Positions 22,956 to 34,220 of a stretch of 64,000 bases of DNA are shown in pieces (position 1 is the stretch's first letter; each line of letters opens with the position of its first letter). The translations under genes were made by a program, and so were the position numbers. Origin of the DNA: Cyanodermella asteris (Eukaryota > Ascomycota > Lecanoromycetes > Ostropales > Stictidaceae); contig UYJD01000001.1 of the NCBI GenBank assembly GCA_900618795.1, positions 2,119,732 to 2,183,731 of the forward strand, in the 5' to 3' direction. Below the pieces are notes generated by a model, which had not been told where the DNA came from, searched no databases, and saw nothing but the letters and a program-made list of their open reading frames with translations.

Positions 22956-23561
22956 TCAGCTTTTTGCCGCCTGCTTTACGAACCCAACTTCACGGCAACC
23001 TTCCAGACCTTCAGACCAATTGCCTTGGTTCCAGTCCACCATTCCAATCTTCTCCTGAGCCACTAGAGCTGCTCGATTCCTCCACCCATGGTGCTCACTT
23101 TCGGGATTGATCCTGATGATCTGAACCCCATCCAGCTCGCCGAATTCAGTGCTGGAGGTCCCGTGGTACTTGTCCTGCGGAATATGCACTCTCCCAAACG
23201 TAGTGAACCTAAATACCCCATCAGATCGCGTGTCCTGCGTCGCGTTCGTCACATCTAGCAGAAAAGACCCATCATCAAGAATGCGGGCATAGTCGGACGC
23301 ACCAGCGAGGATCGAAGCGTGCAGGGCCAGGGCTGAAGCTGTAGTCGGTGACATAGTAGTCGTGTTGAAGGTCCCACCATCAACGATGGCAATTACATAG
23401 GTACCTGGTGGAGTTGGTCTGCCGTAGACGGCCTTACCGAGGATGAACTGGACATCAGCGACATATTCCAGGGTGGGATCGGCGCTGGAGCTGAAGGTGT
23501 ACCGTCGCTCGAAGGCGCAGGCGAAGGGTAGCAGGACTCCGAGTGCTGATGCGATCTTCAC
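22956..23561 (-). CDS. secreted DUF3237 (UPF0311)-like protein with GTG at the expected start
   Basis: The frame encodes a clear signal peptide (KIASALGVLLPFACA) and a mature part resembling the DUF3237 beta-barrel family: GRPTPPGTYVIAIVDGGTF, then ILDDGSFLLDV and SDGVFRFTTFGRV. The product would be about 201 aa. The codon where the initiator should be is GTG, in a good context (A at -3, A at +4). Reading further upstream in frame I reach a TAA without meeting an ATG, and no convincing upstream exon was found. So either the start codon has mutated, initiation is non-AUG, or a short 5' exon is missed. The function of DUF3237 proteins is not established. Confidence 0.6.
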   Translation of the reverse strand: MKIASALGVLLPFACAFERRYTFSSSADPTLEYVADVQFILGKAVYGRPTPPGTYVIAIVDGGTFNTTTMSPTTASALALHASILAGASDYARILDDGSFLLDVTNATQDTRSDGVFRFTTFGRVHIPQDKYHGTSSTEFGELDGVQIIRINPESEHHGWRNRAALVAQEKIGMVDWNQGNWSEGLEGCREVGFVKQAAKS

Positions 23562-24666
23562 ACTGAGGGTCGCAACACGACTGGGCCTGCATATACGGAT
23601 GACTGATCGTATGGTTGTGGAGTGGAGGCGCCAGACAGGTTAGCCACGACTGCAGATGTGCTCTTACAGCTTCGTATATGTAGTCGGATCTTCTATTTCC
23701 ACACTCCGCTACCTTTAATCATGATGACTCGCAGAGCTAGCCCAGCGCATCTCTGCATATAGCGATACGGCAATGCATCCGCGGTGTCTCTTTCAATCTT
23801 CCCGCCTTATTCACGCCCTCAGAGAGTGTCTCCAAGTCTGAACGAGGCTTCAGAAAAGCCAAGCTTACTGGCTCAAGCTTTCGAGAGGCGTGACGACCGA
23901 AGCGGAAAGGGATAGTGATGAGTATGTAGTGAAGCTTAGCACACGGCACCATTGTTGGTGTTTCCGAATGTTCAGTGCAGCCGCGCCGCAAAGCAAGGCA
24001 ACCTCGGAGCGACGGCAAAGCATCTTAAGTGCTCCGCCCATGTTTCACATCTTCACTCCTAGCTCCAATAAGCACACGTTCGCTTAAAGTTTGACGTCCG
24101 CGTCCTCGACACGCGCCGGCCTGAGCCTCGTCTTGAATCTCCGACTGCAACTTTCGACGCTGCGAAGCCACACACGAGCATGAAACCACGGAACAATCGT
24201 CCCCGGACCAATATACTTGGAAACGAGCATGAAGCCTGACCTTGCAAAGCTGCCTGACTGGTTCTGCAGCCTTGCAGAGAGTCCTCCTCACTACCAGAAG
24301 GCCAAGCTTGCCAGCCCGGCAACGCTCACTACTGTATACAACCATGTACTCAGCCTCCGCGGAGCTGAAGCCTTCCTCGTTGGTCCCACTGCAGCGTCCC
24401 CATGGCGCCTTGATGCGTCTAGTCTGTTTCCAACACCAGAGGCACGTTCACAAATCTTCAGTATCCCTGCGTCTTTATAGTGCCCGTCACGATGTCGTCT
24501 GTTCTGCGCCATCAGTTTTGCCCTCTCTTTTTGATCGTTCGGTAGTTGACGCCTCATTCCTTTCGGTGGGCTATCACGTTCGCTTCGTTCTTATCCTAAG
24601 CTCTGTGAGCTCTTTTGTCTCGTATATTGTCTATTATTTCGATTCCGTTGTATAGACTAACTCCGT
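23562..24666. other. divergent intergenic region, DUF3237 / GH76
   Basis: About 1.1 kb. The last 200 bp before 24667 are T- and CT-rich, as in many fungal promoters. Short frames on both strands have no recognisable product. Confidence 0.4.
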
Positions 24667-25855
24667 ATGCATTTCTCTCCAGCCCGCGACCTGGCCCTGG
24701 TGGTCCTCACAGGCTCCTCCCTCCTGAAGCCAGTCTTGGGTGCCGCAACTGCGAAGGATTATCTCAGCCATGCCGAGCAAGCCGCCCAGCTGCTGCTCGA
24801 CAAGTACTATGACCATAACACTGGCCTGCTCGCCGACTTCTGGTGGAACACCGGCGCCGCCCTGACCGAGCTCGCCGATTTGCAGGCATATGCACCTGGC
24901 ACGACGAACCCGAAAATCTCCGACGTTCTCTCAAACACCTTCGACAAGGCCAACGATGCTAACAGCACCGAAGCGGGCGAGGAGGGCAACTTCATCAACG
25001 GCTTCTATAACGACGAAGGTTGGTGGGCGCTCACCTGGATCGCATCCTACGATCTCACCAAGGACGCCAAGTATCTCCAGAAGGCGGAGTACATCTTCGA
25101 GAACATGAAGGGTGGCCTGGCGACGGACACAAAGTGCGGAAACGGTATCTGGTGGGACAAGGCCAAGACTGGGATCAATGCGATCGAGAACGAGCTCTTC
25201 ATCTCCGTGGCCGCGCACCTTGCGAATCGTGTTCCGGAGAAGCTGAACTACTATGCCCACTGGGCCGAGCAGACCTGGGACTGGTTCGCCACGTCCGGCA
25301 TGGTCAACCTGACCGGAAACATTGTCCAGGATGCCTACGACTACAAGACGTGCAAAGTCAGACAGGCGCAATTGTCCTACACTCAAGGCGTCATCATCGG
25401 CGGTCTCTTGGAACTGCACAGGGTTTGCAACAAGACATACTTCATCACAAATGCCACGGCCATTGCGGATGCGACCATCAGCGTTCCGAGATTCAACAAC
25501 GAGCAACACATCTTCTCGGAGCCCGTCGGAGGGTTTGAGAATAACACTATGCAGTTCAAGGGTATCTTCATGAGGAACTTGCGCTTGTTGCAGAGACACG
25601 TCCCGAAGCAGTCGTACGTTGGTTTTGCAACCCGCAACGCTGACAGCGTCTGGGCTAACAGATGGACTGAGGGGAAATTCGCTGGACAGATTGGGCCATT
25701 CTGGGACGAAGGATACCGACACGGCGCCTTACATGACCAGCCACATCTCGGGCACATCTGCCCTGCTTGCTGCTGGCGCCATGGAGATGCCCCAGAACAC
25801 CCCAGACGTTGTCACCAAGCGGTCCTTCTCTCGCTTCTGGAGCCGCAGGACGTAG
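24667..25855 (+). CDS. GH76 alpha-1,6-mannanase-family secreted protein, apparent frameshift near 25713
   Basis: Secreted glycoside hydrolase family 76 protein; relatives cleave or transglycosylate alpha-1,6-mannan in the cell wall. A signal peptide ends near residue 25 (LLKPVLG). The (alpha/alpha)6-barrel landmarks are YYDHNTGLLADFWWNTG, NFINGFYNDEGWWALTWI, GNGIWWD, AIENELFISVAAHLA, and YTQGVIIGGLLELH. Up to GPFWDE (about 25712) the frame matches the family; then the expected continuation DTAPYMTSHISGTSALLAAG appears in another frame, ending at 25855. The uninterrupted frame instead runs on to 25998 with an unrelated Cys/His/Pro-rich tail that overlaps the neighbouring gene. Where most family members have the catalytic Asp-Asp pair, this one has Asn-Asp (YNDEGWW). 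It may be a decaying gene, a non-catalytic member, or carry an assembly error. Confidence 0.8.
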
Positions 25856-25945
25856 CTGTCCTGGTTCGAGGGCCCGTCCCACCTGTACATAGTCTCTGCT
25901 GGAGTGGTGCGATCAAAATACAATACATGTGTACGTCAAGTTCGT

Positions 25946-27184
25946 CTAGAAATTCTCAATATGAGTACCGATTCCGCGTTCCTTTGCCAGCTTCATAACA
26001 TCGCTTCCGACGCATATATCCATCAACCCGATGCCAACGCTCTTGTAAATAACATTGCCGCCTTCGACCCACTTTCTCAGACCCGAATCACTATCTTTGC
26101 CTTCTCCGATCTCTGCCTCTTGCCTTTCTTTCCTCCTCACCATGACAAGCTCGCCAAGCTCGACCATATCTTCACCTTCGAGCCCGGACTGTATGACCTC
26201 GCCAGACTCTTTCAGACAAGCTTCCAGGCTGTCTACCACAATCACGCCGCCGCGCTCCACATGCTTGTGAACATGCCACTTCCTCCTCCCCTCCGGCGAC
26301 TGCTCTTTATCCTTCCCGACCTGATGCCTGATCACATCCGGATGCAACTCGATCATGTCCGGCTGGTAAGACCCAACCAGCCCAATATACCTCGCCTTCC
26401 TCCTCCCCTCGGAGCTGGTCAGCCACTCCGGCGGAAACAGCGGCTCCCTGCTCGGCGTACACGCGAAAATGGCATCCGCGGCCCTGACACGCTCCTTCAA
26501 GACCCGATGATACTCGCCAAACTCGCTGCTCAGCAGCGTGAACTCGACATTCTCCTTTCCGCCCTTGTACGCGCGCCTCAGCGGCTCCCACCGCGGATCC
26601 TCGAAGATGGCCTTGAAGAGCTTGACGGCCGTCTCGTAGGTCCGCGACACGACGTGGACGTGGTGTATATCGCTGCCCCGGAGCAGGAGCGCGAGCCGAA
26701 TGTGCCAGTACGCCTGCGCGCCCGCGCCGAAGACGACCAGCGTGTGCACGCGGCTCCTCTTGGAGAACAGGAAAGTCGTGGCCAGGGCGGTCCGAAAAGC
26801 CGTCAGCGTGGTCGCGGACATCCAGCCCCTGGGCATGCCGAGCGCGTCGAGCAGCGTCAGCGTGCCCCGCGGCCGCGTCGACGGCAGGTCGTCGGACTTG
26901 TTGCACGAGCTGGGGCTCGTGACGGACGACGGGTCGGCGCTGGTGTTGAGGCAGACGATCTTGACGCCCACCGTCTCGAGGCCGACGGACGGCATGAACA
27001 GCGCCGTGGTGCCGCTGCCCGTCGGGACGGAGACGCGCTCGGGCTGGTTCGTGGTTTCGGGCCCGCCGGTCGAGTAGTCGTGCAGGGTCTCGGCGAGGTT
27101 TGTGTGCATGTGGCGGACATCTTCGGCGGTCAGCGAGTGGAGGAGGTCGCTGACCTGGCCGTCACCGAGGACCGTGACAGGCAT
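25946..27184 (-). CDS. ornithine cyclodeaminase / mu-crystallin-family protein
   Basis: NAD(P)-binding Rossmann protein; relatives act as ornithine cyclodeaminase, ketimine reductase or alanine dehydrogenase. It is a single exon of 412 aa from the ATG at 27184 (MPVTVLGDGQVSDLL). The frame extends upstream only to a TTG. The N-terminal substrate half contains TTALFMPSV and VGVKIVCLN. The dinucleotide fold is marked by LVVFGAGAQAYWHIRLAL, followed by VHVVSRT. ADAIFACTPSREPLF and YIGLVGSYQPDMIEL match the family. The coding sequence is GC-rich in its 5' half, which leaves a long antisense frame on the plus strand that I regard as a shadow. The substrate cannot be told from sequence. Confidence 0.9.
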   Translation of the reverse strand: MPVTVLGDGQVSDLLHSLTAEDVRHMHTNLAETLHDYSTGGPETTNQPERVSVPTGSGTTALFMPSVGLETVGVKIVCLNTSADPSSVTSPSSCNKSDDLPSTRPRGTLTLLDALGMPRGWMSATTLTAFRTALATTFLFSKRSRVHTLVVFGAGAQAYWHIRLALLLRGSDIHHVHVVSRTYETAVKLFKAIFEDPRWEPLRRAYKGGKENVEFTLLSSEFGEYHRVLKERVRAADAIFACTPSREPLFPPEWLTSSEGRRKARYIGLVGSYQPDMIELHPDVIRHQVGKDKEQSPEGRRKWHVHKHVERGGVIVVDSLEACLKESGEVIQSGLEGEDMVELGELVMVRRKERQEAEIGEGKDSDSGLRKWVEGGNVIYKSVGIGLMDICVGSDVMKLAKERGIGTHIENF

Positions 27185-27993
27185 GATCGGGTTGTTGGTG
27201 GAGGGATGGTGAGGAAGGGGCGGTCCGGATTGAAGGAAGTTAAAGGCGTCTCCATTGCGGGAGAGAGAAAGGGACGAGGTCTCGGGGACGCGGTTGACGA
27301 AAGGTCTCAAATTACTTTTGGGTCTACTGGGATGGGGGTACGCAGCGTCTTTGGCGGCTGAGCTTTATCTTGGTGGGGCCGCAGAGTGCCGTGGCTGCAT
27401 GACTTCTGCTACTGCCGCGATGGTCGATGGTTCGGTATGATAGTCAAACTTCAGTCGAACCTCTCTCAAATCAGCGAGCCGGATAAGGTGACACCAATGC
27501 TGCCCTTGTGCGTCTCCAAGTATGCGAATGAAGGAAGTATCATCCACTCAGCGCCCTTTCGACGACCACTGTGCACACGATCCATCCCGTTCACGCCGGA
27601 TTTGGGCTCACGCTCCAGTCAATGCTCGGCGACTTATCGCGACATTCGCCGGACTATCAGAGGGTCGATGAGCAAAGCAGACCAAAGCAAAGCTTGGGTA
27701 CTTCAACCGTGGAGTCCCACCAAATGAGGAGTACTGGGTGCCACGGGTGGGCGCTGCCATCTCTGACGGGTTGGCTAGAACGCGCTACTGGCGTACGAAT
27801 GTCTAATACATGTGCATGGGGAGAATGCTTCCTGATCTATTGAATTCTTCTTTTGCTACAAGACGCTCCTCGTGCATACACGTGTCTGCTTAACTTGCAG
27901 CACTAAACGCCTTGCCCCCATTCCATGCAACATCGTGCATTAGCTCAAAACAAGAGCCATTGATAAAGTACATAGAAGAAATCGCATATGCCG
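27185..27993. other. intergenic, upstream of OCD-like gene and downstream of YME1
   Basis: About 800 bp with no supported gene. It should hold the promoter of the cyclodeaminase-like gene and the terminator of YME1. Confidence 0.4.
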
Positions 27994-30302
27994 CTAATTC
28001 TGATTCCGTTCAACCACGTCGCTTGTCCGCTTCGCGTTTCCTCGTTGCCCCGACAGCGGTGAATGTACGCCTGGCGAGGGTAATGGAGTAGGCAGTGGTG
28101 GAGGCACCGCCAACTCGGGAAGTTTGATATTGCCATGAGGTTCCGACTCCGGTCTGCTCGGCAGCTCTTGCCCAGAGATCACCTTCTTGATCTCCTCGAG
28201 ATCGAGCACCTCATATTTGACGAGACCTTGAGCTAGGAGTTCCAGTTCCTTGCGCTTCTCCATGAGAAGATCGTACGCGCGCTTTCGAGCCTCCGATACC
28301 ATTTCCCGAACTTGTATCTCGACCTGATGGCGCGATTCGCTCGAGACACCCTGATAGTCGAGGTTGATGTCCCCAATCGTGTCTGACATGCCGTACGCTG
28401 CGACCATGCTGCGGGCGATATTTGTCGCATTGGCGATATCGCTCGATGCGCCAGAGGTCACGCCATCTACGCCGTAGATGATTTCCTCCGCAGCCTTGCC
28501 GCCCATGTTGACAGCAAGTTCAGCGAGGAACTGCTTTCTGGATTTTGATACTTGGTCGAGCTCCGGGAGGAAATGTGTAACCCCGAGCGCTGGGCCTCGG
28601 GGCATGATCGTCGCCTTGTAGACTTCCATTGCCCCTGGAGTAAAAATGCCGACTAATGTGTGCCCGGCTTCGTGGTACGCTGTCGCTAGCTTGTCTTTGT
28701 CTTGGATGACAGCACTCCTGCGCTCAGCGCCCATCATGATCTTATCCATGGCCCAGTCGAGATCCTTGAGAGTCACTGCCTTCTGCTTGTGCTTGCTTGC
28801 ACGTACGGCAGCCTGGTTGACAAGATTCTCGAGCTCCGCACCTGAAAATCCCATGGTCTTGCGGGCAATGATGGTAGAATCAACGCCCGCAGCAGTCGTG
28901 ATCTTCGTCAGGTAATGGTCGAGGATTTTGATGCGGCCGCGAACGTCGGGCAGAGGGACAACAACATTTCTGTCGAACCGACCCGGGCGGGTCAAGGCCT
29001 TGTCAAGCGACTCTGGAAAGTTGGTAGCGCCGATGATGATGACTCCCGAATCTTCTTCAAAGCCGTCAAGTTCCGTGAGAAGCTGGTTGAGGGTCTGTTT
29101 GTGGTAGCTAGCCTCTTTCTCAGAGCGCTTGCCGCCAATGGCGTCCAATTCGTCAATGAAAACAATGGCGGGGGATTTGGCGCGCGCTTGGGTGAAAAGC
29201 TCACGAATGCGCTTGGCGCCCACACCAACGTAGATTTCATCGAATTCCGAACCAGCCATGTAGAAGAAAGGAACACCAGCCTCTCCGGCGACGGCCCGAG
29301 CAAGCAGTGTCTTTCCGGTACCGGGGGGACCAGTCAACATGACACCTTTAGGCAGCTTTCCACCTAGGGACGCAAAGCTCTCAGGGTCCTTGAGGAATTC
29401 TACAAGTTCTTGTAGCTCCTCCTTGGCTTCATCGCAGCCGTGAACGTCGGAGAAGCGGGCCTTTTGTGTCGTGGCTTCAATACTCCCAACACCTGATGCG
29501 CGTCGCAGAATACCAGTTGTGTCAATCAGGAGGTGAACGGCGACCAGGCAGAAGTAGCCGATAAGACCAAAAGTCAGGAGCATCTTGGTCCACTTGAATA
29601 TCGTCTGAGACCAAGATTCTTCGGTGATAACATAGATGGGTGCCTTTTTCGAGCCTTGGTCGCCAGTACCAGAGACCCGAGTTGACATGGCAGCAGCTCC
29701 TCCGTTTGACCTTGCGGCAATGGCATTTGCAATAGAATGAAGAGTGTCTCCGGAAAGATTTGACGATTGAGGTTGTCCGAAGGCGGCCATGCCACCGGTG
29801 CTCTCGGCGGCGCCCCCATGTCCCAAACGCTCGAGAGCCTTGACGTAGGTTGCTTGGCAAGCAGCGTTTGTAGCATAGCGACCAGTCTGATATCTCTCAA
29901 CCACGATAGCAGGCATGTTGGCGCGGAGGAGCGCTGCATACAGAGCATTCTGCGCAGTGGCGCTTCCGGGGTTGTTATTCGCCGTTTGTTCCATGTGAGC
30001 CAGAAGATTCTGAGAGCTAGATCCTGTTGCAAATCTCTTCTGTGTCAACGCCCAGGTACCTGCACGCGAGTTGGGATAGGTGCGGTTCAGTCCGAAAGGC
30101 GGGATTGCCGGTGGCGGACGGGCCGCACTTGATAGACATCGTGATAGTGTGAGCGAACAAGGCCGTGAGAATGTTGACAAGATGAGACTGGTGGGCTTAG
30201 ATGCCGACAAGGGCAGCTAGAAACATGGTGAGATCTCTGATGGTGGGATGTTGAGTGAGGCAGAGTAAATACCTTGAGCAGGCCGGTGCCCCGAGAGGCC
30301 AT
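27994..30302 (-). CDS. YME1: mitochondrial i-AAA protease Yme1 (FtsH family)
   Basis: ATP-dependent zinc metalloprotease of the inner mitochondrial membrane, facing the intermembrane space. Two exons, 30302-30273 (10 codons, [10 protein letters not shown]) and 30216-27994, give 750 aa. An import leader rich in Ser/Arg comes first; one membrane span ([20 protein letters not shown]) precedes the AAA domain. Walker A is GPPGTGKT near residue 304, Walker B is [11 protein letters not shown], and the second region of homology follows (ATNFPESLD...RPGRFDR). The zinc site is HEAGH near residue 525. The C-terminus is Pro-rich. One membrane span, rather than two, supports i-AAA over m-AAA. In yeast, Psd1, also encoded in this window, is reported as a Yme1 substrate; that is outside knowledge. 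Confidence 0.95.
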
Positions 30303-31267
30303 GGTGAAATGTTGAGGCAGAAATGACGCTACAATACTAGCATGTTCTCACTCAGCGTCCCGAAACTCGGAAACTCAGGCGACAGAAGAAAGGATCGGAG
30401 AGATAATGAAGCGCTGTGAATGCGAGAGCTGTGAAAAGCAGGCGATGGCCAGCTTGCGATGTTGGCAGCGCCTTCGAATCGCCAGGCCGGACTCGTCGGA
30501 GTCTGATGGCGCTGAGTCAGCCGCTTCCACAGCGCCTTCGCCTTCCATCTGCGTCGATCAACGTCAACGATATCCGACGCAAGCATACTAAGTACCTACC
30601 CAAGGCTTTGCTCAACGTGTGACACATCGCAAACAGTGTTGTGAACCTGCAATATTTGTTTACAGTACAAGATCTTCATGTCTTGTCCCATCAACGGCGA
30701 ACCGGCAGTTGTGACCTGAAGGTCAAGTACTTATGAATATACGTAAAAAAGATGTGGAATTATCGGATGACACCCGAAATATATCGTCTTTTCGCAACAC
30801 TTTGCAGTAGTCTCATGAATGCAAATCATCCACTACATGATTGCAATCCCGTTATCATTACTGCTGAATCGAGCTTAAGACTATTGAGGTTTGTTTTTGA
30901 ACTGCCTGGACATGTTTCGAGCCAGAGCCAAGAGTAATCAATACGGAAGATAGTACTGTAGTATGCTTCTTCTTCATAGGCCTTTGTACAAGGTACCGGC
31001 AGAAAGATTTGACATTCAAATACGCGTCGCTGATGTCGAGTGCGCAATGAAGGGCTTCCATAATTCGATGGCGTTGGCGCCGGAGCTCGAGCCCGCGTCA
31101 GACCATCACATGTCAAGTCCCCACGCCGACAGTCAAGCATATGCGGCTGCCAACCGGCTCTGCATATCTCTGCTGCCAAGCGAGCATACCGTCCTGACGA
31201 AGTCGCGATATCATCGCTGCTATTTCATCTCCCGCAGTGTCCTCAGCTCGACCATGCAAGCGCGAGC
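30303..31267. promoter_or_regulatory. divergent promoter region, YME1 / ABCD transporter
   Basis: About 965 bp between two outward-pointing starts. No additional gene is supported, and no motif stands out. Confidence 0.4.
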
Positions 31268-33639
31268 ATGGCTTCGAATTCCAAGCCTATCCTCGGCACG
31301 CGCCTACGCGACAAGTCCGTGAGCGAGGTGGTGGCAGCTCTGACCGAGTTGTATCTATCACGACGCACCGCGATATCGAGAACCGTCTATCTTACACTCC
31401 TGGTCGCCCTGATCAATCGAATACGCAATGCCATCAACGAGCAGAAGGCTGCTTCGGCCCATCAGGAAGCGCTCCGCAAGAAAGGCCAAGGTGCTACCAC
31501 CGGAGGAGCCGAGTCGAAACCAAAAAGAGTTGGACTGAACAGAGAGTTTGCCAGGAATCTGCTGAGGCTGTTGAAGATTGTCATTCCAGGATGGAAAAGC
31601 AAGGAATTGAGGTTGTTGATCAGCCACAGCTTCTTTCTGGTAGTCAGAACGTTGATCAGTCTATATGTTGCGGATCTCGACGGAAAGATGGTTAGCAGCT
31701 TGGTAAGAGGCAAGGGCCGGGAGTTTCTAGCGGGGGTCGTCTGGTGGATGGTGGTAGCTATACCGGCGACGTTCACAAACTCGATGGTGAGTGGGCCCCT
31801 TTCAGGCGCAAATGCCTAGCTAACCGTAAGCAGCTTTCGTATCATCAGTGTAAACTATCATTACAGTACCGAACACGACTGACCCAGCACATCCACGAAA
31901 AGTACCTCTCCAATATGACCTTTTACAGTCTCGCAAATCTCGACGATCGAATCAAGAACGCAGACCAGCTGGTGACTGTGGATGTGTCACGCTTTTCGAA
32001 CTCGCTGGCCGAGCTATATTCTAACCTGGCGAAACCCCTCCTCGATCTTGTCGTATACAATTACTCTCTCGCTCAATCGGTGGGCGGAGAAGGATTGTTT
32101 GCAATGACATTACTTGTGCAGCTTTCTGCCAACCTTATGAGAGCACTCACACCCCCATTCGGCAAATACGTCGCTGAAGAAGCTCGATTAGAAGGCGAAT
32201 TCAGATTCGCTCATTCGAGGCTTATCGATACATCGGAAGAAGTGGCTCTATACCATGGTCACGAGGCTGAAAAAGACACCCTTGACAAAGGCTACTTTAC
32301 CCTGATCAAGCATGTCAACCGCATACTGAGGCGCCGGTTCTACCATGCCTTGATGGAAGACTTTACGATAAAGTACTTCTGGGGAGCCCTTGGCCTGCTC
32401 CTTTGTTCAGTACCAGTATTCTTTAAACTCCCAGGGCAAGCAGCAGCGGGCCTCGGCGATCGAACAGAAACTTTTGTCACAAACAGACGAAAGCTCCTTG
32501 GTAGCAGTGATGCATTTGGGCGCATCATGTTCAGTTACAAGGAAATTACAGAGCTTGCCGGCCACACGTCGCGTGTCGCCACACTACTCGATGTGATGGA
32601 CGACATTCAGCGCGGCCGCTTCGAGAAGAAACTCGTAAGCGCCGCAACAGAAGGTACTGGACCTAGCTCCTCGGACTCCAAGTCCACGTCCACTCCGGCC
32701 CTTCTCGGCCAACGCGGCGAAGTCGTTGAATCGAGCGACATCAATTTCGAAAATGTCCCCATTGTCTCCCCAGCCGGTGACATCCTGGTCCCCGGTCTCA
32801 CCTTCTCCGTCCCGCAAGGCAGCCACACTCTTATCGTCGGGCCAAACGGCTGCGGCAAGTCATCGCTCTTCCGCATTCTCGGCGGTCTGTGGCCTGTCTA
32901 TGGCGGTACAGTCCATAAGCCTCCGCCCGAGGATATCTTTTACATCCCGCAACGTCCCTACCTCTCCTCGGGCACTCTTCGTCAACAAGTCATATACCCA
33001 GACTCCGTCCGTCGAATGCGGGAACGGGGCGTCAGAGACGAAGACCTAGAATCGCACCTCAAAGCTGTCGGCATTGAACATATCGTCTCCCGTGTCGCCG
33101 AGCAGGGAGGAGATGACAACAAGCCCGTAGGCGCTGGACCGGATGCACCCGCCACGGGCTGGGACGTCAGCCACAGTTCCTGGCACGACGTGCTGTCGTC
33201 CGGCCTCCAGCAGCGTCTCGCCATGGCGCGCCTCTTCTATCACGCGCCCAAATACGCAATCTTGGACGAGTGCACGAGTAGCGTCACGCTGGAGACGGAG
33301 AAGGCAATGTACGATACGGCCAAGAGCATGGGAATCACATTGATGACGGTCAGTCACCGAAGGAGTCTTTGGAAGTATCACAACACGATTCTGCAGTTTG
33401 ATGGACAGGGTGGTTACTTCTTTGGGAAACTTGAGGCGGAGAAGAGGGCAACGTTGGAGGACGAGAGGGAGGAGCTGGAGAGGAATCTGAGGCAGGTGGA
33501 CGGAATGAGGGAGCGGCTGAGGGAATTGGAGGAGAGCCGAGGGGAGATTCAGCGGGAGCAGCGCCAGCTTGAGCAAGCTGAGCAGCCAGAGGAAGTTTTC
33601 GCGGAAACAAGAGGAGAGCGGCGATGCGGAGAAGAGTGA
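31268..33639 (+). CDS. peroxisomal half ABC transporter, ABCD/ALDP family (Pxa-like)
   Basis: Half-transporter expected to import very-long-chain acyl-CoA into peroxisomes, working as a dimer with a second half. Two exons, 31268-31786 and 31834-33639, give 774 aa. The N-terminal membrane domain contains [22 protein letters not shown], and the matrix-loop signature [14 protein letters not shown] corresponds to the family EAA-like motif. Walker [10 protein letters not shown] lies near residue 509. The signature helix reads [13 protein letters not shown] in place of LSGGE. Walker B is [11 protein letters not shown] near 648, and the H-loop is [11 protein letters not shown]. The tail is a Glu/Arg-rich predicted coiled coil. 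I cannot decide between Pxa1 and Pxa2 orthology. Confidence 0.93.
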
Positions 33640-34220
33640 ACTTTTTGCATAGGCATATCGAGAACAACACATTTCGAAACAGTTGCTTTACTTGGACACG
33701 GTTGATTTCGTATTCGTGTAGTGCTTTTATCCTACGCTATTCGTGACCTTGCGAGCTTCGACTATATGTAGGGTGCGAAAAGAGGGCTTCAATGGAGCAC
33801 TTAGCCCGATGCTTGGCCAAGTTTCTGTTTGTAGGCTTGGCTAGGTACATCAGTAAGTCCTTGGCTGCAAACTTGCGTCACGGATGACGTCTTTATTGGT
33901 TTCGTGTGCTGCCACCAGGAACTCTTGCTTAGGTGCGCACTAAGGAATTGATCGATATGAGGAGCTGTTCATGCCCTTTGACCTCTTATGCGAGTAAGCA
34001 ACCAGCCTAGTGGCAACGGAGAATATGTGGATCACTTGCGGCGTGGAATAGAGTGCTTTCTGCGTTGTGCGATTTAGAAGTTCAAACACACATACTACTA
34101 TCGTCGGCATGCCAGCATTGACTTCGTTATCTTTCGTCGCAAAACACCTGCTCGATCCAGCGTGTCGTCCACAATGGCTACGCCAGTTTTCCATCCACCG
34201 AGATTCAGGTCGACTTGCAC
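33640..34220. other. convergent 3' intergenic region
   Basis: About 580 bp between the facing stops of the ABCD transporter and FTR1 genes. Around 33790-33940 there are scattered copies of words such as GCTTGGCTAGG and GCACTTAG that faintly resemble the 12-bp minisatellite unit; this may be chance. Confidence 0.35.

Noticed and set aside
25904-27361. Long plus-strand open frame (about 485 codons) over the cyclodeaminase-like gene
   Set aside because: It is antisense to a clear Rossmann-fold protein, has no domain, and is rich in Arg/Pro/Gly as expected for the complement of GC-rich codons.
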